Origin: Collinsella aerofaciens
Lineage (GTDB): Bacteria > Actinomycetota > Coriobacteriia > Coriobacteriales > Coriobacteriaceae
Reading direction: 5' to 3'
Assembly (NCBI GenBank): GCA_008680965.1
Contig: NAKE01000001.1
Location: forward strand, 310,001 to 374,000
Length of the DNA stretch: 64,000 nucleotides
Below the pieces are notes generated by a model, which was given only the letters and a program-made list of their open reading frames with translations, was not told the origin of the DNA and ran no database searches. Position numbers and translations under genes: made by a program. Below are positions 1 through 9,685 of the stretch, piece by piece; positions within the stretch are counted from its first letter, which is position 1, and each line of letters starts with the position of its first letter.

Positions 1-1389
1 GAACAGGTACACATCTTGCTGCACCAGGCCGATGGCACGGCGCAGGCTATGCTGCGTCACGTCGCGCACATCCTGGCCGTCGATACTAATGGAGCCACCG
101 GCAACGTCGTAAAAGCGCGGCAACAGCGAACAAGTCGTCGATTTGCCGCCGCCCGAGGGGCCAACCAAAGCGATGGTCTGACCGGGCCTAATGGACAGAT
201 CCATATGGTCGATAACGGGACGTGCCCCATCGTCCGCGCCAAGCTCAACATCCTCGTAGTTAAAGCACACGTTGCGGTACTCCACGGCACCAGCCGTCAC
301 CTGCAGATCCGCAGCGCCCGGCTTATCCTGAATATCGGGGACAGTCGAGAGCACCTCGTCCATGCGCTTAAAGCCGGCAATGGCCTTCTGATACGTCTCG
401 GCCGAATTGACGAGCGTCTCGAGAGGCGTGCAGAACAGTGAAATGTAAAGCGCGAAGGTTGCCATATCGACCGCCTGCAGCTGACCCTGGGCAACGAGCC
501 AACCGCCCAGCAGCACCACGATCACATAGAGCACGCCCGAGAGCAGGCCATACGTTGCGGTGTAGACGCCCATGGCATGATACATGTTCTCCTTGGACGA
601 AAGATAGCGATTGTTCGAGGCGCGAAACTTAGAGCGTTCGGTCTGCTCATTGGCAAAGCTCTTGACCACACGCATGCCCGCCAGCGAATCCTGCAGCTGC
701 GCATTAATGCCGCTAATCTTTTTTCGATTATCGCTAAAGACCTCGCGCATGCGCATATTCTGCCAAAACATAATGACCGCGAACACCGCCGTTACCACAG
801 CCATGGCGAGTGCGAGCACCGGCGCGATGGTAAACAGAATCACAAACGAGCCGATGATCTCGATACCGCAGATAATGATCCATTCGGGCACGTGATGCGC
901 CGCCTCGCAGATATCGAACAGGTCGTTGACCACACGGCTCATCATGTCACCCGAGCTGTTGCGATCGAAGTATGCAAAGCTAAACCGTTCGTACTGATCG
1001 AACAGGTCCTCACGCATCTTGGACTCCATGCGCGCGCCCATCACGTGGCCCCAATAGCTCACAAAGTAGCGGCAGGCGCAGCGGATGGCATACATCAGCA
1101 CCAGTCCCACCGCGATCATGCCGAGCGCCTGCATAATGGCAGCCTGGCCCTGGGTAAACAACCCTCCGGTCAGATTGCGCAGGATAATGGGAAACGCCAG
1201 GTCAATGGCGGCAAGCACCAGGGCACAAATAGTATCAGCAACAAAAAGCCCCATCTGGGGCTTGTAATAAGACAAAAACCTTCTAAACATAATCACCTTA
1301 CGCGGTTTTACCAAACCGCGTTTCGTCTCGACGCTGCAAGCGCCCCATTTGGACAATCTGGCCTTCAATCGTCGGTCGTGTATATCCAT
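1..1389 (-). CDS. ABC-type multidrug/lipid exporter, membrane + ATPase fusion (3' end outside window)
   Basis: The protein is a half-transporter with an N-terminal six-helix exporter domain fused to a C-terminal ATPase domain, which would work as a dimer in the cytoplasmic membrane. The membrane part occupies roughly the first 330 residues. The nucleotide-binding domain follows, with Walker A GPSGGGKST visible near 140-165. The window edge cuts the gene shortly after the Q-loop region (LVQQDVYLF), so the signature and Walker B motifs are not seen. Two in-frame ATG starts are possible. ATG at 1389 has a strong GAGGAGGG Shine-Dalgarno; ATG at 1290 (MFRRFLSYYK) matches the usual start of such exporters but has only AAGGTG at very short spacing. 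I chose 1389 for its ribosome site. The extra 33 codons carry an 8-bp palindrome at 1301-1320. The substrate cannot be told. Homodimer or heterodimer is open because any partner would lie outside the window. Confidence 0.85.
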   Translation of the reverse strand, partial: MDIHDRRLKARLSKWGACSVETKRGLVKPRKVIMFRRFLSYYKPQMGLFVADTICALVLAAIDLAFPIILRNLTGGLFTQGQAAIMQALGMIAVGLVLMYAIRCACRYFVSYWGHVMGARMESKMREDLFDQYERFSFAYFDRNSSGDMMSRVVNDLFDICEAAHHVPEWIIICGIEIIGSFVILFTIAPVLALAMAVVTAVFAVIMFWQNMRMREVFSDNRKKISGINAQLQDSLAGMRVVKSFANEQTERSKFRASNNRYLSSKENMYHAMGVYTATYGLLSGVLYVIVVLLGGWLVAQGQLQAVDMATFALYISLFCTPLETLVNSAETYQKAIAGFKRMDEVLSTVPDIQDKPGAADLQVTAGAVEYRNVCFNYEDVELGADDGARPVIDHMDLSIRPGQTIALVGPSGGGKSTTCSLLPRFYDVAGGSISIDGQDVRDVTQHSLRRAIGLVQQDVYLF

Positions 1390-1435
1390 ACGCTTCCCTC
1401 CTCTTTTAGGCCACCTTGTCTCAAATGGGGCGCTT
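1338..1435. repeat. 14-bp perfect inverted repeat enclosing the ABC exporter ribosome site
   Basis: The arms at 1338-1351 and 1422-1435 are exact reverse complements (AAGCGCCCCATTTG / CAAATGGGGCGCTT). In the minus-strand transcript they flank the GAGGAGGG ribosome site and the upstream ATG. Folding would place the translation start in a loop of about 70 nt. The arms are seen directly; a regulatory role is inference. Confidence 0.5.
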
Positions 1436-1474
1436 TCGCTGACTTACACAAACCTGCGGAATCATTCCCGCTCG

Positions 1475-2170
1475 TTACAGCTCAGCCCCGCCTAGTCGGT
1501 GAGCGATGCTATCGCAGGCCAAGGCGCCCACGACGGTCTTGGCGTCCTCGATCTTACCGTCGAGCACGGCGTCGATCAGCTCGTGCAGTGGTACCAGGTC
1601 GACGTTGACAAACTCGTCATCGTCGGGATCGGGCGCATCAAACTCGAGCTTGGTAGCCAGGTAGATGTGAATAATCTCGTCGCAAAAACCGCAGGTCGTG
1701 ACAATCGACGTCAAAAAGCGGATGCGGCCGGCCTTAAAGCCCGTCTCCTCATGCAGTTCGCGCTTGGCGCAATCGAGCGGGTCCTCGCCCGGGTCGAGCT
1801 TGCCGGCGGGAATCTCGACCGTCACGCGGTCGATGGCGGTGCGGTACTGACGCACCAGCACGATCTTGCCGCTTTCGGTCAGCGCCACGACGGCCGCCGC
1901 ACCCGGATGGCGAACGATATCGCGGGCACTGCGGTGACCGTTAGGCAGCTCAACCTCAAGACGGTGGACGTCGAGGATCTTGCCCTTCCAGGCACACTCC
2001 TCCGAAAGAATCTTCTCGTGCAGCAGGGCGTCATGCGGGTCGTCGTCGCCCAGCACCAGCGCCGGCTCGTCAGCGATCTCGCCACCAGGCTCGCCCTCGG
2101 CGTGCCCGTACGCGCGACCGTCTTCCTCGACGATCTGCGCGTCCACGAGCTCTTCGTTCTTATCGTCCAT
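1475..2170 (-). CDS. Nudix hydrolase, ADP-ribose pyrophosphatase type
   Basis: This Nudix-family enzyme probably hydrolyses ADP-ribose or a related nucleoside diphosphate sugar in the cytoplasm. The Nudix box is complete: the GX5EX7REUXEEXGU pattern is seen as GEDPLDCAKRELHEETGF around residues 125-142. The preceding EIPAGKLDPGED stretch is typical of the NudF/ADP-ribose group. The roughly 40-residue N-terminal extension is acidic and looks disordered. An ATG at 2179 lies directly against the GAGAGGG ribosome site, so I prefer the ATG at 2170, which has 9-nt spacing. The gene begins about 20 nt after purD, so the two are probably co-transcribed. Substrate specificity is inferred from family resemblance only. 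Confidence 0.87.
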   Translation of the reverse strand: MDDKNEELVDAQIVEEDGRAYGHAEGEPGGEIADEPALVLGDDDPHDALLHEKILSEECAWKGKILDVHRLEVELPNGHRSARDIVRHPGAAAVVALTESGKIVLVRQYRTAIDRVTVEIPAGKLDPGEDPLDCAKRELHEETGFKAGRIRFLTSIVTTCGFCDEIIHIYLATKLEFDAPDPDDDEFVNVDLVPLHELIDAVLDGKIEDAKTVVGALACDSIAHRLGGAEL

Positions 2171-2191
2171 CCGTCTCATCCCTCTCGGATT

Positions 2192-3496
2192 TTAGGCATC
2201 CCAGGCGTCGCGGCCACGCAGCGCGCGCAGGCCAATGTCGTGACGCAGGGTCTTGCCCTCAAAGTCGATCTTCTCGCAGGCCTCGTAGGCAAGGTCGCGA
2301 GCGTTCTCGAACGTGTCGCCCAGCGCGGTCACGGCGAGCACGCGACCGCCGTTGGTCACGAGCTTGCCGTCCACCACAGCGGTGCCGGCGTGGTACACCG
2401 TCACGTTCTCCATGGCCTCGGCATCCTCGATACCGGTGATGACCTTGCCCTTCTCATAGCTGCCGGGATAGCCCGCGCTCGTCAGGACAACGGCCACGGC
2501 CCACTCGTCACGCCAATCGAGCTCAATCTGATCGAGTTCGCAGTTGGCGCAGGCCAGCATAACCTCGACCAGGTCGTTCTTAAGGCGCGGCAGCACGACC
2601 TGCGTCTCGGGATCGCCAAAGCGAGCATTGAACTCCAGCACCTTGGGGCCGGCGGGGGTAAGCATAAAGCCGCCGTACAGGCAGCCGCGGTAGTCGATGC
2701 CCTCGGCGGCGAGCTCTGCCACGGTCTGCTCCATGACCTTCACCATGGTGGCGTGCTCCTCGTCGGTCACGATAGGCACCGGGCTGTAGACGCCCATGCC
2801 ACCCGTGTTGGGGCCAAGATCGCCCTCAAGCGCGCGCTTGTGGTCCTGCGAGGTAGCCATGGGACGGACGGTCTTGCCGTCGGTAAAGGCCAGCAGCGAG
2901 CACTCGGGGCCAACGAGCATCTCCTCGATAACCACCGTGTTGCCGGCATCACCAAAGGTGCCGCCAAAGCACTCACGCACAGCTTCCTCGGCCTGCGAAA
3001 GCTCGGTTGCCACAATAACGCCCTTGCCCGCGGCAAGGCCGTCGGCCTTCACGACCAGCGGAGCGCCCTGCTCGCGCACATAAGCAAGAGCCGAGGCCTC
3101 GTCAGTAAACGAGCCATAGGCGGCCGTCGGGATGTTCGCGCGCTCCATGAGCTGCTTGGAGAACAGCTTGGAGCCCTCCATCTGGGCACCCTCGGCACCC
3201 GGACCAAAGCACGGAATACCCGCCGCGCGGACGGCGTCGGCAACGCCAGCCACGAGCGGAGCCTCGGGGCCAATCACCACGAGTCCGCATCCATGGCTCT
3301 GGGCAAACGCCGCCACGGCCGCAGGATCGCAATCGTCGAGAACCACGTTCTCGCCGCAGCTCGCGGTGCCGCCGTTACCCGGCGCGATGTAGAGCTTGCC
3401 GGCGCGCGGTGATGCTGCGAGCTTGGCTGCCAGAGCATGCTCGCGGCCGCCGCTGCCCAACAACAGGATGTCGATGGTTTGAGTGTCCGCCTTCAA
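2192..3496 (-). CDS. purD: Phosphoribosylamine-glycine ligase (GAR synthetase)
   Basis: PurD joins glycine to 5-phosphoribosylamine with ATP, the second step of de novo purine synthesis. At 434 residues it has the normal bacterial length. The N-terminal LLLGSGGREHALA motif, the ATP-grasp core (VVKADGLAAGKGVIVA, GPECSLLAFTDG) and the substrate loop NTGGMGVYSP are all present. The start is TTG at 3496 behind a GAGGAGG ribosome site; no ATG is better placed. It lies downstream of purA on the same strand, but 119 bp with two hairpins separates them. The other purine genes seen here (purB at 49.5 kb, purC at 57.7 kb) are scattered, so no compact pur operon is present in this region. Confidence 0.97.
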   Translation of the reverse strand: MKADTQTIDILLLGSGGREHALAAKLAASPRAGKLYIAPGNGGTASCGENVVLDDCDPAAVAAFAQSHGCGLVVIGPEAPLVAGVADAVRAAGIPCFGPGAEGAQMEGSKLFSKQLMERANIPTAAYGSFTDEASALAYVREQGAPLVVKADGLAAGKGVIVATELSQAEEAVRECFGGTFGDAGNTVVIEEMLVGPECSLLAFTDGKTVRPMATSQDHKRALEGDLGPNTGGMGVYSPVPIVTDEEHATMVKVMEQTVAELAAEGIDYRGCLYGGFMLTPAGPKVLEFNARFGDPETQVVLPRLKNDLVEVMLACANCELDQIELDWRDEWAVAVVLTSAGYPGSYEKGKVITGIEDAEAMENVTVYHAGTAVVDGKLVTNGGRVLAVTALGDTFENARDLAYEACEKIDFEGKTLRHDIGLRALRGRDAWDA

Positions 3497-3519
3497 GGGT
3501 GCCTCCTCTATGGATTAGC

Positions 3520-3594
3520 GGCCCGCCAACCAAGCGGGCCCATTACAAGCAAATATACCCCTCGGCCGCCCGTCCGGGCTGCAAAGGGGTATAT
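3520..3594 (-). terminator. Two tandem hairpins between purA and purD
   Basis: A 10-bp stem (ATATACCCCT at 3553-3562 with AGGGGTATAT at 3585-3594) encloses a GC-rich loop that can itself fold. Next comes a 7-bp GGCCCGC/GCGGGCC stem (3520-3526 and 3534-3540). Neither has a strong U-run on the minus strand. They may be a weak terminator after purA or leader structures for purD. Confidence 0.45.
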
Positions 3595-3615
3595 CGCAAT
3601 AACCGTATAAACCGA

Positions 3616-4902
<1,287 letters not shown>

Positions 4903-4993
4903 GTTTACTCCTCACATTCATGGACTGTCCGCGCACCGCAAGCGCGCAGAAGCACAAAACATTCCTAGTATACCCGTGCAACGGGCGCCTGTC

Positions 4994-6385
4994 CTACTCC
5001 TCGGTATGCGCCCCATCAAGCTCATAGAACTTGGTGGATGCCGGCAGGAACATCAGGTCGACGTCGCCGATCGGGCCCGAACGGTTCTTAGCCACGACAA
5101 TACGCGTAACGCCCTCGTCGGGTCGGTCGTCGCGCGAGGCCTCGGCCTCGTCGGCAGATCGGTCCAAGAACATGACGATATCGGCATCCTGCTCGATGGA
5201 GCCCGATTCACGCAGGTCGGACAGCTGCGGGCGCTTGCCGGTACGGGATTCAACCTGACGCGACAACTGCGACAGCGCGATCAGCGGGATCTTGAGCTCC
5301 TTGGCCATAATCTTCAGGCCACGCGACATCTCGGAGACCTCGACGGTACGGCTCTCGGAACGACGGCCCGGCGGAGGACTCACCAGCTGCAGGTAGTCCA
5401 GAATGATGATTGCCTTCTCCTTGTTATGGAGCATACGGCGGCTCTTGGCGCGAATCTCGGTCACCGTGGTGCCGGGCGTATCGTCAATCAGAATATCGAG
5501 CTTGGACAGCGTCTGCGTGGCCTCATTGATATTGGCCCACTGCTCGGGGCTAATGCGGCCCGTACGGAAATCGCTGATCGAAATCATGGCATAAGCACAA
5601 ATCAGACGCTGGGCAATTTCCTTGCCCGACATCTCCAGCGAGAAGAAGCCGACGGTATAGCCAGCGGCGGCGGCATTGAGCGCCAAGTTCAGGGCGAACG
5701 ACGTCTTACCCACGGCGGGGCGGGCGCCGATAATGATGAGCTGGCCCTCGCGGAAGCCCATGAGCATACGATCGAGCGACGGGAAGCCCGTGGGCACGCC
5801 TGCGGCCTGACCGCCGGCCTTGCACACTTCCTCGGCCTCGTTATAGGCCTCGACCATAAACTCGGTCAGCGTCTTGTAGCTCGACTTGACCTCACGCGCC
5901 GTGACCTTGAGCAGCTTGCTCTCAGCCAGCTCCACGACCTCCTTAGTATCGGTGGGGGCGTTGTAGGCCAGCGCGTTGATCTCGTTGGTGGCGCCAATCA
6001 GCTCGCGCAACATCGAGTCGCGACGAACGATGGCGGCATGGTGCTGCCAGTTGACGAGCGACAGGGTCTGACCCATCAGCTCCAAAATGTACGCCTCGCC
6101 ACCCACGGCATCGAGCTTGTTGATGCTTCGCAGGTAATCGATCAGCGAGATGGAGTCGATGGGGATGCGACTGTTGTACATATCGACCATCGCGGTATAG
6201 ATGGTCTTATGAATGGGCCGATAGAAGTCATCGGGCTGCAGCTCGACCTGAGCCTCTTCGACCACCTCGGGCGATAGCAGCATAGCGGCCAGTACGTTGG
6301 CCTCTGCATCTTGGTTTTGGGGGAGACCCAACTTGGAGCCACGGTCCTCGACCGTCAGCCCCGTCTCCCTATCGTCATATGCCAT
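4994..6385 (-). CDS. dnaB: Replicative DNA helicase DnaB
   Basis: DnaB is the hexameric 5'-3' helicase that unwinds DNA ahead of the replication fork. Residues about 15-170 are the N-terminal interaction domain (PQNQDAEANVLAAMLLSPE). The rest is the RecA-like motor, with Walker A GARPAVGKTS, the EMSGKEIAQRL motif, Walker B IIILDYLQL, and the DLRESGSIEQDAD motif near the C-terminus. No intein is present. Of the clustered ATGs I chose 6385 (MAYDDRETG), which has the TGAGGA ribosome site about 7 nt upstream. In many bacteria dnaB follows rplI directly. Here an insertion sequence sits between them, so dnaB must be expressed from the remaining 95 bp of upstream DNA or from the IS. The predicted loader, DciA, is encoded at 23.1 kb. 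Confidence 0.97.
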   Translation of the reverse strand: MAYDDRETGLTVEDRGSKLGLPQNQDAEANVLAAMLLSPEVVEEAQVELQPDDFYRPIHKTIYTAMVDMYNSRIPIDSISLIDYLRSINKLDAVGGEAYILELMGQTLSLVNWQHHAAIVRRDSMLRELIGATNEINALAYNAPTDTKEVVELAESKLLKVTAREVKSSYKTLTEFMVEAYNEAEEVCKAGGQAAGVPTGFPSLDRMLMGFREGQLIIIGARPAVGKTSFALNLALNAAAAGYTVGFFSLEMSGKEIAQRLICAYAMISISDFRTGRISPEQWANINEATQTLSKLDILIDDTPGTTVTEIRAKSRRMLHNKEKAIIILDYLQLVSPPPGRRSESRTVEVSEMSRGLKIMAKELKIPLIALSQLSRQVESRTGKRPQLSDLRESGSIEQDADIVMFLDRSADEAEASRDDRPDEGVTRIVVAKNRSGPIGDVDLMFLPASTKFYELDGAHTEE

Positions 6386-6479
6386 GAGCATCCTCATTCA
6401 TATCGCTTGCGAGCATCCATAGTATCAGCCACGGCTATAAATCGAGCCGCGCCTTGGCAATCATCACCGAACCAAACGG

Positions 6480-7833
6480 GGCTTATAGGACAAAATGTGT
6501 GTCCCGATAGAACATCCGTTTCCATCCATTAATCCAGCCAGAACGGGTACGGGTCCCTGTGGTGGAGGTCCTCCCACACGGCCCTGTCGCCCCACTCCGG
6601 CCCTCCGTCGTCGCGCGACGGCGAGGCGGAGTAGACGCTGAACAGGAAGTCGATGTCCGCGTCGGTTGGCATCGTGGCGAGCTTCTCGCGCGCCGTCCTC
6701 GCGTCCCCCGAGTGCGCGTGGCACCACCAGAACACCGCCTTCACGCGCTTGACCGACGTCAGCCCCCGGTGGTTGCGCAGGACGGCCCTCAGCTGCGAGT
6801 TCACCCCTCCCTCGATCATGTTGTTGGTCGACGGCAGCGGGCCGGCCTTGGCCAGGGCGGGGTCGAGGTAGGTGAACAGCGTCCCCGCCGACACCAGCGA
6901 CGACAGCGACGAGCGCGCCCGCCTCAGCCTCTCGTGGGTGTAGACCCTCCTGCCGTCCACCACGGTCCTGTCCTCCAGGAAGTCGGCCCAGAACCCGCAC
7001 CAGTCGAGGTAGCGCTCGACCCAGAGCTCGGCCTGGTGCAGCGTCTCGATGCCCATGAGGTCGCGCGCGACGAGGTAGAGCTCGCGCCCCGCCTGGAGCT
7101 TCGGCCGCGTCGTCGTGTAGCGCTTGACCTGCGAGAAGGCGTGGAAGGTGCACCTCTGGACCCTGGTGCGCGGCCAGGTCTCTCGCACGGCCTTGGCGAA
7201 CCCGCTCCCGCCGTCGGTGACGACCACGTCGGGCGCCGGGATCGGCGCCATGAGGGCCGACCACGCCCTCGAGTTCTCCGACCTCGCCATGTACCAGGAG
7301 ACCACCCGCTCGCCGCTGCAGCATATGAGCACGACGAGGTCGCGCGCGACCCAGATCCCGTCGACGTAGAGCACGCGGTGGAGCTCGCCGTCGGGGACGG
7401 GCATGGGCCAGACCTCCCAGAACTCGGCCGTCCTGCGCCTGAAGGACCGCCCGCCGCCCAGCATCGCCGCCTGGGAGTCCTTGGAGAGGAGCCACCCGAG
7501 GAACTCGTCCAGCCTTGTCGCCGTGTCGTCGTACCTCACCGTCGTCGACGCGCCGCAGGCCGTGCACCTCCACCGCTGGGACCCCGATGAGGTCCTGCCG
7601 TTGCGCTTGGTCCGACCGCCGCAGTAGGGGCAATAAACGGCCTTCATGGGCACCTCTTCCGAAAGGGTATTTAACGGTTCCGGAAAAGGTTATCTACCTG
7701 CGGGAACGATAGGCAACCGGACACACATTCTGTCCGAGCGGTTAAAAGCGGGCACGGAATTTAAACGGCTGGAAAAGGGGCATCGACCTGCGCCGACGCC
7801 CCTAAAGTAGACACACATTTTGTCCTATAAGCC
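6480..7833. mobile_element. IS256-family (IS1249-like) insertion sequence, copy 1
   Basis: The element is 1354 bp. Its ends are perfect 24-bp inverted repeats beginning GGCTTATAGGAC and ending GTCCTATAAGCC. It is flanked by an exact 8-bp target duplication, ccaaacgg, at 6472-6479 and 7834-7841, as expected of this family. One transposase gene occupies most of it. The remaining 180 bp (7654-7833) are non-coding and hold a subterminal copy of the end motif around 7719-7737. It is the same as the copy at 16199-17552 wherever I compared them. It sits between rplI and dnaB and interrupts no gene. Confidence 0.95.
6529..7647 (-). CDS. IS256/IS1249-type transposase (copy 1)
   Basis: This DDE transposase moves the surrounding IS. 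An N-terminal zinc ribbon (CPYCG at about 6-10 and CTACG at about 29-33) precedes the catalytic core. The first acidic residue is in LYVDGIWV, the second in VVTDGGSGFAKA, and the probable catalytic glutamate in NNMIEGGVNSQLR. The zinc ribbon start and overall length (about 372 residues) fit the IS1249 branch of the IS256 family. The ATG at 7647 follows an AGAGG ribosome site; an in-frame GTG lies two codons upstream. The reading frame is intact and identical to copy 2, so the element is probably active or was so very recently. Confidence 0.93.
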   Translation of the reverse strand: MKAVYCPYCGGRTKRNGRTSSGSQRWRCTACGASTTVRYDDTATRLDEFLGWLLSKDSQAAMLGGGRSFRRRTAEFWEVWPMPVPDGELHRVLYVDGIWVARDLVVLICCSGERVVSWYMARSENSRAWSALMAPIPAPDVVVTDGGSGFAKAVRETWPRTRVQRCTFHAFSQVKRYTTTRPKLQAGRELYLVARDLMGIETLHQAELWVERYLDWCGFWADFLEDRTVVDGRRVYTHERLRRARSSLSSLVSAGTLFTYLDPALAKAGPLPSTNNMIEGGVNSQLRAVLRNHRGLTSVKRVKAVFWWCHAHSGDARTAREKLATMPTDADIDFLFSVYSASPSRDDGGPEWGDRAVWEDLHHRDPYPFWLD

Positions 7834-7902
7834 CCAAACGGATAAACGGTCCTATGCACGGGACCGCATCTCAATGACTGCTATGAACTCACCCAGCGCA
7901 AA

Positions 7903-7938
7903 AAACAAAAGGGCGCCCTGGTCTCCCAGAGCGCCCTT
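7903..7938 (-). terminator. Terminator of the rpsF-ssb-rpsR-rplI operon
   Basis: A 13-bp stem (AAGGGCGCCCTGG / CCAGAGCGCCCTT, one wobble) has a 4-nt loop. On the minus strand it is followed by a U-rich run (TTTTGTTTTT). It lies 33 bp downstream of the rplI stop codon. Confidence 0.9.
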
Positions 7939-7970
7939 CTTAGAACAAGATTGTTGCGTTGCAGCAAATG

Positions 7971-8510
7971 CTACTCGGCAGCAGCCTCGGTCTCGACCTC
8001 GGCGGTCTCGGCCTCGGCGACCTCAGCGGCCTCCTCAACCTCAGCCTCGGCAGCGAGCTCCTCGGCGGTAACGCCGACGAGAACGACAACCTCGGCCTTG
8101 ATCTCGCGGTACAGCGAGATAGCGACGGTGTGGGCACCGGCAACCTTGATGGGCTTACCGAGCTCGACGCGCTTGCGGTCGATGTCCATACCGAGCTGAT
8201 CCTTGATGGCGTCAGCGATCATAGCAGCGGTAACGGAGCCAAAGAGGATGCCCTCGTCGCCAACCTTGACGTCAACGGTGACCTGCTTGCCCTCGAAGGC
8301 AGCCTTGGTCTCGTTGGCCGTAGCCAGACGGACGGCCTCGCGCTTGGCGATGTTGTTGCGACGCTCGTCAAGCTGCTTGAGGTTGCCCTTGGTGGCGGCA
8401 ACAGCAAGCTTCTTGGGGAACAGGAAGTTCTCAGCGTAACCCTGAGCGACCTCTACGACGTCACCCTCGCCGCCCTTGCCCTTGATCTCATCGAGAAGAA
8501 TAACCTTCAT
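7971..8510 (-). CDS. rplI: 50S ribosomal protein L9
   Basis: L9 binds 23S rRNA at the base of the L1 stalk. The N-terminal domain is clear (MKVILLDEIKGKGGEGDVVEVAQGYAENFLFP). A long connecting helix follows, then the C-terminal rRNA-binding domain. At 179 residues it is about 30 longer than usual. The extra tail is almost entirely alanine and glutamate (AEVEEAAEVAEAETAEVE) and looks like a disordered acidic extension. It is the last gene of the rpsF-ssb-rpsR-rplI unit, starts 15 bp after rpsR and is followed by a strong terminator. Confidence 0.96.
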   Translation of the reverse strand: MKVILLDEIKGKGGEGDVVEVAQGYAENFLFPKKLAVAATKGNLKQLDERRNNIAKREAVRLATANETKAAFEGKQVTVDVKVGDEGILFGSVTAAMIADAIKDQLGMDIDRKRVELGKPIKVAGAHTVAISLYREIKAEVVVLVGVTAEELAAEAEVEEAAEVAEAETAEVETEAAAE

Positions 8511-8525
8511 GATGCGTCTCCCTTC

Positions 8526-8792
8526 TTAGCCGCGGTCGCGGTTGCCACGAGAGGAAACCACGGGGACGGTGTACGGCAGGAGAGCCATCTCGCGGGCGCG
8601 CTTGATGGCGTTGGCGATGTCATGCTGATGCTGCGTGCAAGCGCCAGTGACGCGACGGGGCTTGATCTTGCCACGGTCGGTCATGTACTTACGGAGAAGC
8701 TGAGTGTCCTTATAGTCGATGAACTCAGTGTTCTCCTTGCAGAACTGGCAGTACTTACGACGCGGCTGACGTGCAGAATAATCATTAGCCAT
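8526..8792 (-). CDS. rpsR: 30S ribosomal protein S18
   Basis: S18 pairs with S6 on the 30S platform. The 88-residue protein has the conserved core (DYKDTQLLRKYMTDRGKIKPRRVTG). CQFC near residue 16 and a further cysteine in GACTQHQ suggest the zinc-binding C+ form of S18. I start at ATG 8792 (MANDYSARQ), which has an AAAGGT ribosome site at 8-nt spacing. A longer in-frame reading to 8843 adds a tail without family similarity. It lies between ssb and rplI in the usual operon order. Confidence 0.95.
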   Translation of the reverse strand: MANDYSARQPRRKYCQFCKENTEFIDYKDTQLLRKYMTDRGKIKPRRVTGACTQHQHDIANAIKRAREMALLPYTVPVVSSRGNRDRG

Positions 8793-8864
8793 GTCAAAAT
8801 ACCTTTCATTTGGCAACTTCGGCGAGCCGAAGCCGCCTCTCACTCAAAAATAGGCGAACAACCC

Positions 8865-9317
8865 TTAGAACGGGATGTCCTCATCGTAGACGTCGACCGC
8901 GGGCGGCGTAGCCACCGGTGCGGCAGGACGTGCTGCGGGCGCGGGAGCTGCGGGGGCGTAACCGCCCTGATCGTAGCCACCCTGGCCACCACGGGAGCTC
9001 ATAAACTCGATTTCATCGACGATGACCTCAAGCTTGCTCCTGCGCTGACCGTCGCGCTCCCAAGAGCTGTAGCGCAGCTTGCCCTCGATCGCGACCTTGT
9101 TTCCCTTTGCCAGGAAACGGCTCACGGCCTCGGCGCGGGTGCCAAACATAGTGCAGTCGACAAAGTTGGGATAGTCCTCCCACTCGCCAGTCTGCGCATT
9201 GCGGCGACGATCGTTCACGGCGACGCCAAAGGACAGAACCTGGGTTCCGCCGGCGGTGGCGCGCAGCTCGGGATCGCGGGTGAGGTTACCGGTGATGTTC
9301 ACTCGATTGATGCTCAT
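8865..9317 (-). CDS. ssb: Single-stranded DNA-binding protein
   Basis: SSB coats single-stranded DNA during replication and repair. Residues 1-105 form the OB fold (MSINRVNITGNLTRDPELRAT, FLAKGNKVAIEGKLRYSSWE). A flexible glycine/alanine/proline-rich linker follows, and the protein ends in the acidic tip DEDIPF, which recruits partner proteins. At 150 residues the length is normal. The gene lies between rpsF and rpsR, the conserved arrangement that couples SSB to ribosomal protein synthesis. Confidence 0.96.
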   Translation of the reverse strand: MSINRVNITGNLTRDPELRATAGGTQVLSFGVAVNDRRRNAQTGEWEDYPNFVDCTMFGTRAEAVSRFLAKGNKVAIEGKLRYSSWERDGQRRSKLEVIVDEIEFMSSRGGQGGYDQGGYAPAAPAPAARPAAPVATPPAVDVYDEDIPF

Positions 9318-9365
9318 AACTCACTACTTCCTCTTGGGGCACAAGCCCAGTCCAAAACGACAGTC

Positions 9366-9659
9366 TTACTCCTGGTCGTCGCGACGGACGATCATGTGGC
9401 GGACCACAGCGTCGGTGATGCGCAGGACGCGATCAAGCTCGGCGATCTGGGTAGGATCTGCGTGGAAGTTGATGAGGGTGTAGTCACCATCGGTGAGGTC
9501 GTTGATCTCGTAGGCGAGCTTGCGCTTGCCCCACTCGTCAACGGAGTCGACCTTGCCAGCGCCCTCAGCGATCGTGGTATCGATACGCTTCATAACAGCG
9601 AGACGAGTCTCGGGGTCGAGCGACGGGTCAACAAAGAACAGCAGTTCATAAGCCTTCAT
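9366..9659 (-). CDS. rpsF: 30S ribosomal protein S6
   Basis: S6 binds S18 and the central domain of 16S rRNA. The 97-residue protein begins MKAYELLFFVDPSLDPE and contains DGDYTLINFHADP, both typical. ATG 9659 is chosen because an AGAGGAGGTG ribosome site lies just upstream; the seven-codon extension to 9680 would translate through that site. It is the first gene of the rpsF-ssb-rpsR-rplI operon. A consensus-like promoter and a leader hairpin precede it, so S6:S18 feedback on the leader is plausible. Confidence 0.96.
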   Translation of the reverse strand: MKAYELLFFVDPSLDPETRLAVMKRIDTTIAEGAGKVDSVDEWGKRKLAYEINDLTDGDYTLINFHADPTQIAELDRVLRITDAVVRHMIVRRDDQE

Positions 9660-9685
9660 ATTGTCACCTCCTCTGGGCAAATGTG

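Noticed and set aside
1499..3412. A 637-codon plus-strand open frame opposite the Nudix and purD genes
   Set aside because: It is antisense to two well-supported genes and its translation has the biased composition of a GC-rich shadow frame.
6559..7590. Long antisense frame in the IS (repeated at 16278-17309)
   Set aside because: It lies opposite the transposase, has Arg/Pro/Val-rich shadow composition, and no independent ribosome site.
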